A stretch of 8,877 nucleotides of DNA from an uncultured Ideonella sp. (GTDB taxonomy: Bacteria; Pseudomonadota; Gammaproteobacteria; Burkholderiales; Burkholderiaceae): NCBI GenBank assembly GCA_946479475.1, contig CAMLGG010000219.1:1-8877 (forward strand), in the 5' to 3' direction. Of this stretch, positions 8,115-8,877 are shown piece by piece. The notes beneath the pieces were generated by a model, which saw only the letters and a list, made by a program, of their open reading frames with translations, made no database searches and was not told where the DNA came from. The position numbers and the translations under genes are program-made. How positions within the stretch are numbered: the first letter of the stretch is position 1; the number at the start of each line of letters is the position of its first letter.

Positions 8115-8877
8115 ATGTACTTGAAGACTTGGCCCGTGCTGGCGCTGCTTTGCGCACTGCTCACATCTCCCGCGTCGGCTCAGAAGACACAGCCCGCGCC
8201 GCTGCGCATCATGCCCATCGGCGACTCGATCACCGAAGGCGGCGACGGCACCGGCGGCTTTCGCCGGCCGCTGTTCGAGAAGCTCACGGCCGTGTGGGGC
8301 ATGCCCAACTTCGTCGGCTCGCGCAACATGCGCCAGAGCGATCCGGCCGATTTCGTCGATCACGACGAGGACGGCTACTCGGCCTACCGCATCGAGCAGA
8401 TCACCACCGGCAAGGGCTTCTGGGACGCGCTGCCCATCGAGGAGCGACTCAAGGCCTGGGACCCGGCGATCGTGACCATCCACGCCGGCACCAACGACGC
8501 GCAGCAGGCCTACCGCTACGCCGGCGTGATCGACCGGCTCGACCAGCTGGTCTCCCGCATCGTCGCCTTCAACCCCGAGATCCACATCTTCCTGGCGCAG
8601 ATCATCCCGGCCAATCCGCCGGCCAGCGAGACGACGCAGGCCTACATCCGGGGCCTGAACTCGCAGATCCCGGGGCTGGTGGAAAGGCACCGCGCGCTCG
8701 GCCACCGCGTCCACCTGGTCGACCAGTACACGCCGATGCTCGACCATCCCAATCCGGACGGCATCCATCCCGATGCGGCCGGCTACGCGGTGATGGCCGA
8801 GGTGTGGTTCCAGGCCATGATGGCCGCACTGCCGGCCAAGCCGTCCAACCCCGATCCGGGTCGCTTCTGGGGCCTGC
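8115..8877 (+). CDS. Secreted SGNH/GDSL hydrolase, carbohydrate esterase family 3-like (cut by window end)
   Basis: The frame runs from ATG 8115 to the window end without a stop; 254 residues are visible. A signal peptide (MYLKTW, then a Leu/Ala core) is probably cleaved after Ala22 (ASA|QK), so the enzyme is exported. The SGNH blocks are complete: IGDSITEG (35-42) with nucleophile Ser38, Gly87 in DGYSAYRI, GTND (125-128) with Asn127, and DGIHPDAAGY (215-224) with Asp215 and His218. The order and spacing, with RRPLFEKL (50-57) and VGSR (67-70) after block I, resemble CE3 acetylxylan esterases and related deacetylases of polysaccharides. The expected reaction is removal of acyl (acetyl) groups from a sugar polymer outside the cytoplasm; the real substrate is unknown. 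All catalytic blocks are inside the window, and the missing tail may be short or hold another domain such as a carbohydrate-binding module. A good ribosome site precedes the start. Confidence 0.87.
   Translation, partial: MYLKTWPVLALLCALLTSPASAQKTQPAPLRIMPIGDSITEGGDGTGGFRRPLFEKLTAVWGMPNFVGSRNMRQSDPADFVDHDEDGYSAYRIEQITTGKGFWDALPIEERLKAWDPAIVTIHAGTNDAQQAYRYAGVIDRLDQLVSRIVAFNPEIHIFLAQIIPANPPASETTQAYIRGLNSQIPGLVERHRALGHRVHLVDQYTPMLDHPNPDGIHPDAAGYAVMAEVWFQAMMAALPAKPSNPDPGRFWGL

Overview
The window is very GC-rich with strongly GC3-biased coding. The gene families and protein sequences look most like a Betaproteobacterium of the order Burkholderiales (Rubrivivax/Rhizobacter/Leptothrix-type). That placement is inferred from composition and recognisable families, not from a marker gene. 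Coding density is high. I see no rRNA, tRNA, CRISPR array, insertion sequence or other mobile element, and no obvious compositional island.

Left part (1-3442, all + strand): the last 28 codons of a probable methyl-accepting chemotaxis protein; a 147-bp gap holding an imperfect hairpin; a VOC/PhnB-like protein whose start region reads ATG-CCG-TAA-GTG; a fused substrate-binding/permease protein of the glycine betaine/choline (OpuB/OsmX) ABC type with no ATPase gene beside it; and, overlapping it by GTGA, a lipoprotein with a transglutaminase-like domain followed by TPR repeats.

Middle (3443-5828): a small PilZ (c-di-GMP receptor) protein on the - strand, whose stop codon directly abuts that of the lipoprotein gene (TGA|TCA). 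A 172-bp divergent spacer separates it from a SbmA/BacA/YddA-like ABC transporter with fused membrane and ATPase domains.

Right part (5851-8877, + strand): a hybrid sensor histidine kinase with a large extracytoplasmic sensor region and one C-terminal receiver domain, 22 bp after the ABC transporter and probably co-transcribed with it; then a secreted SGNH/GDSL hydrolase resembling carbohydrate esterase family 3, with its own ribosome binding site, cut by the window end.

The common theme is envelope function and signalling: chemotaxis, c-di-GMP, a two-component hybrid kinase, two ABC transport systems, a surface lipoprotein and an exported esterase. I found no convincing wholly new system. 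The observations most worth following are the stop codon two codons after the best-placed start of the VOC gene, the transporter-lipoprotein coupling without an ATPase, and the transporter-hybrid kinase pair.
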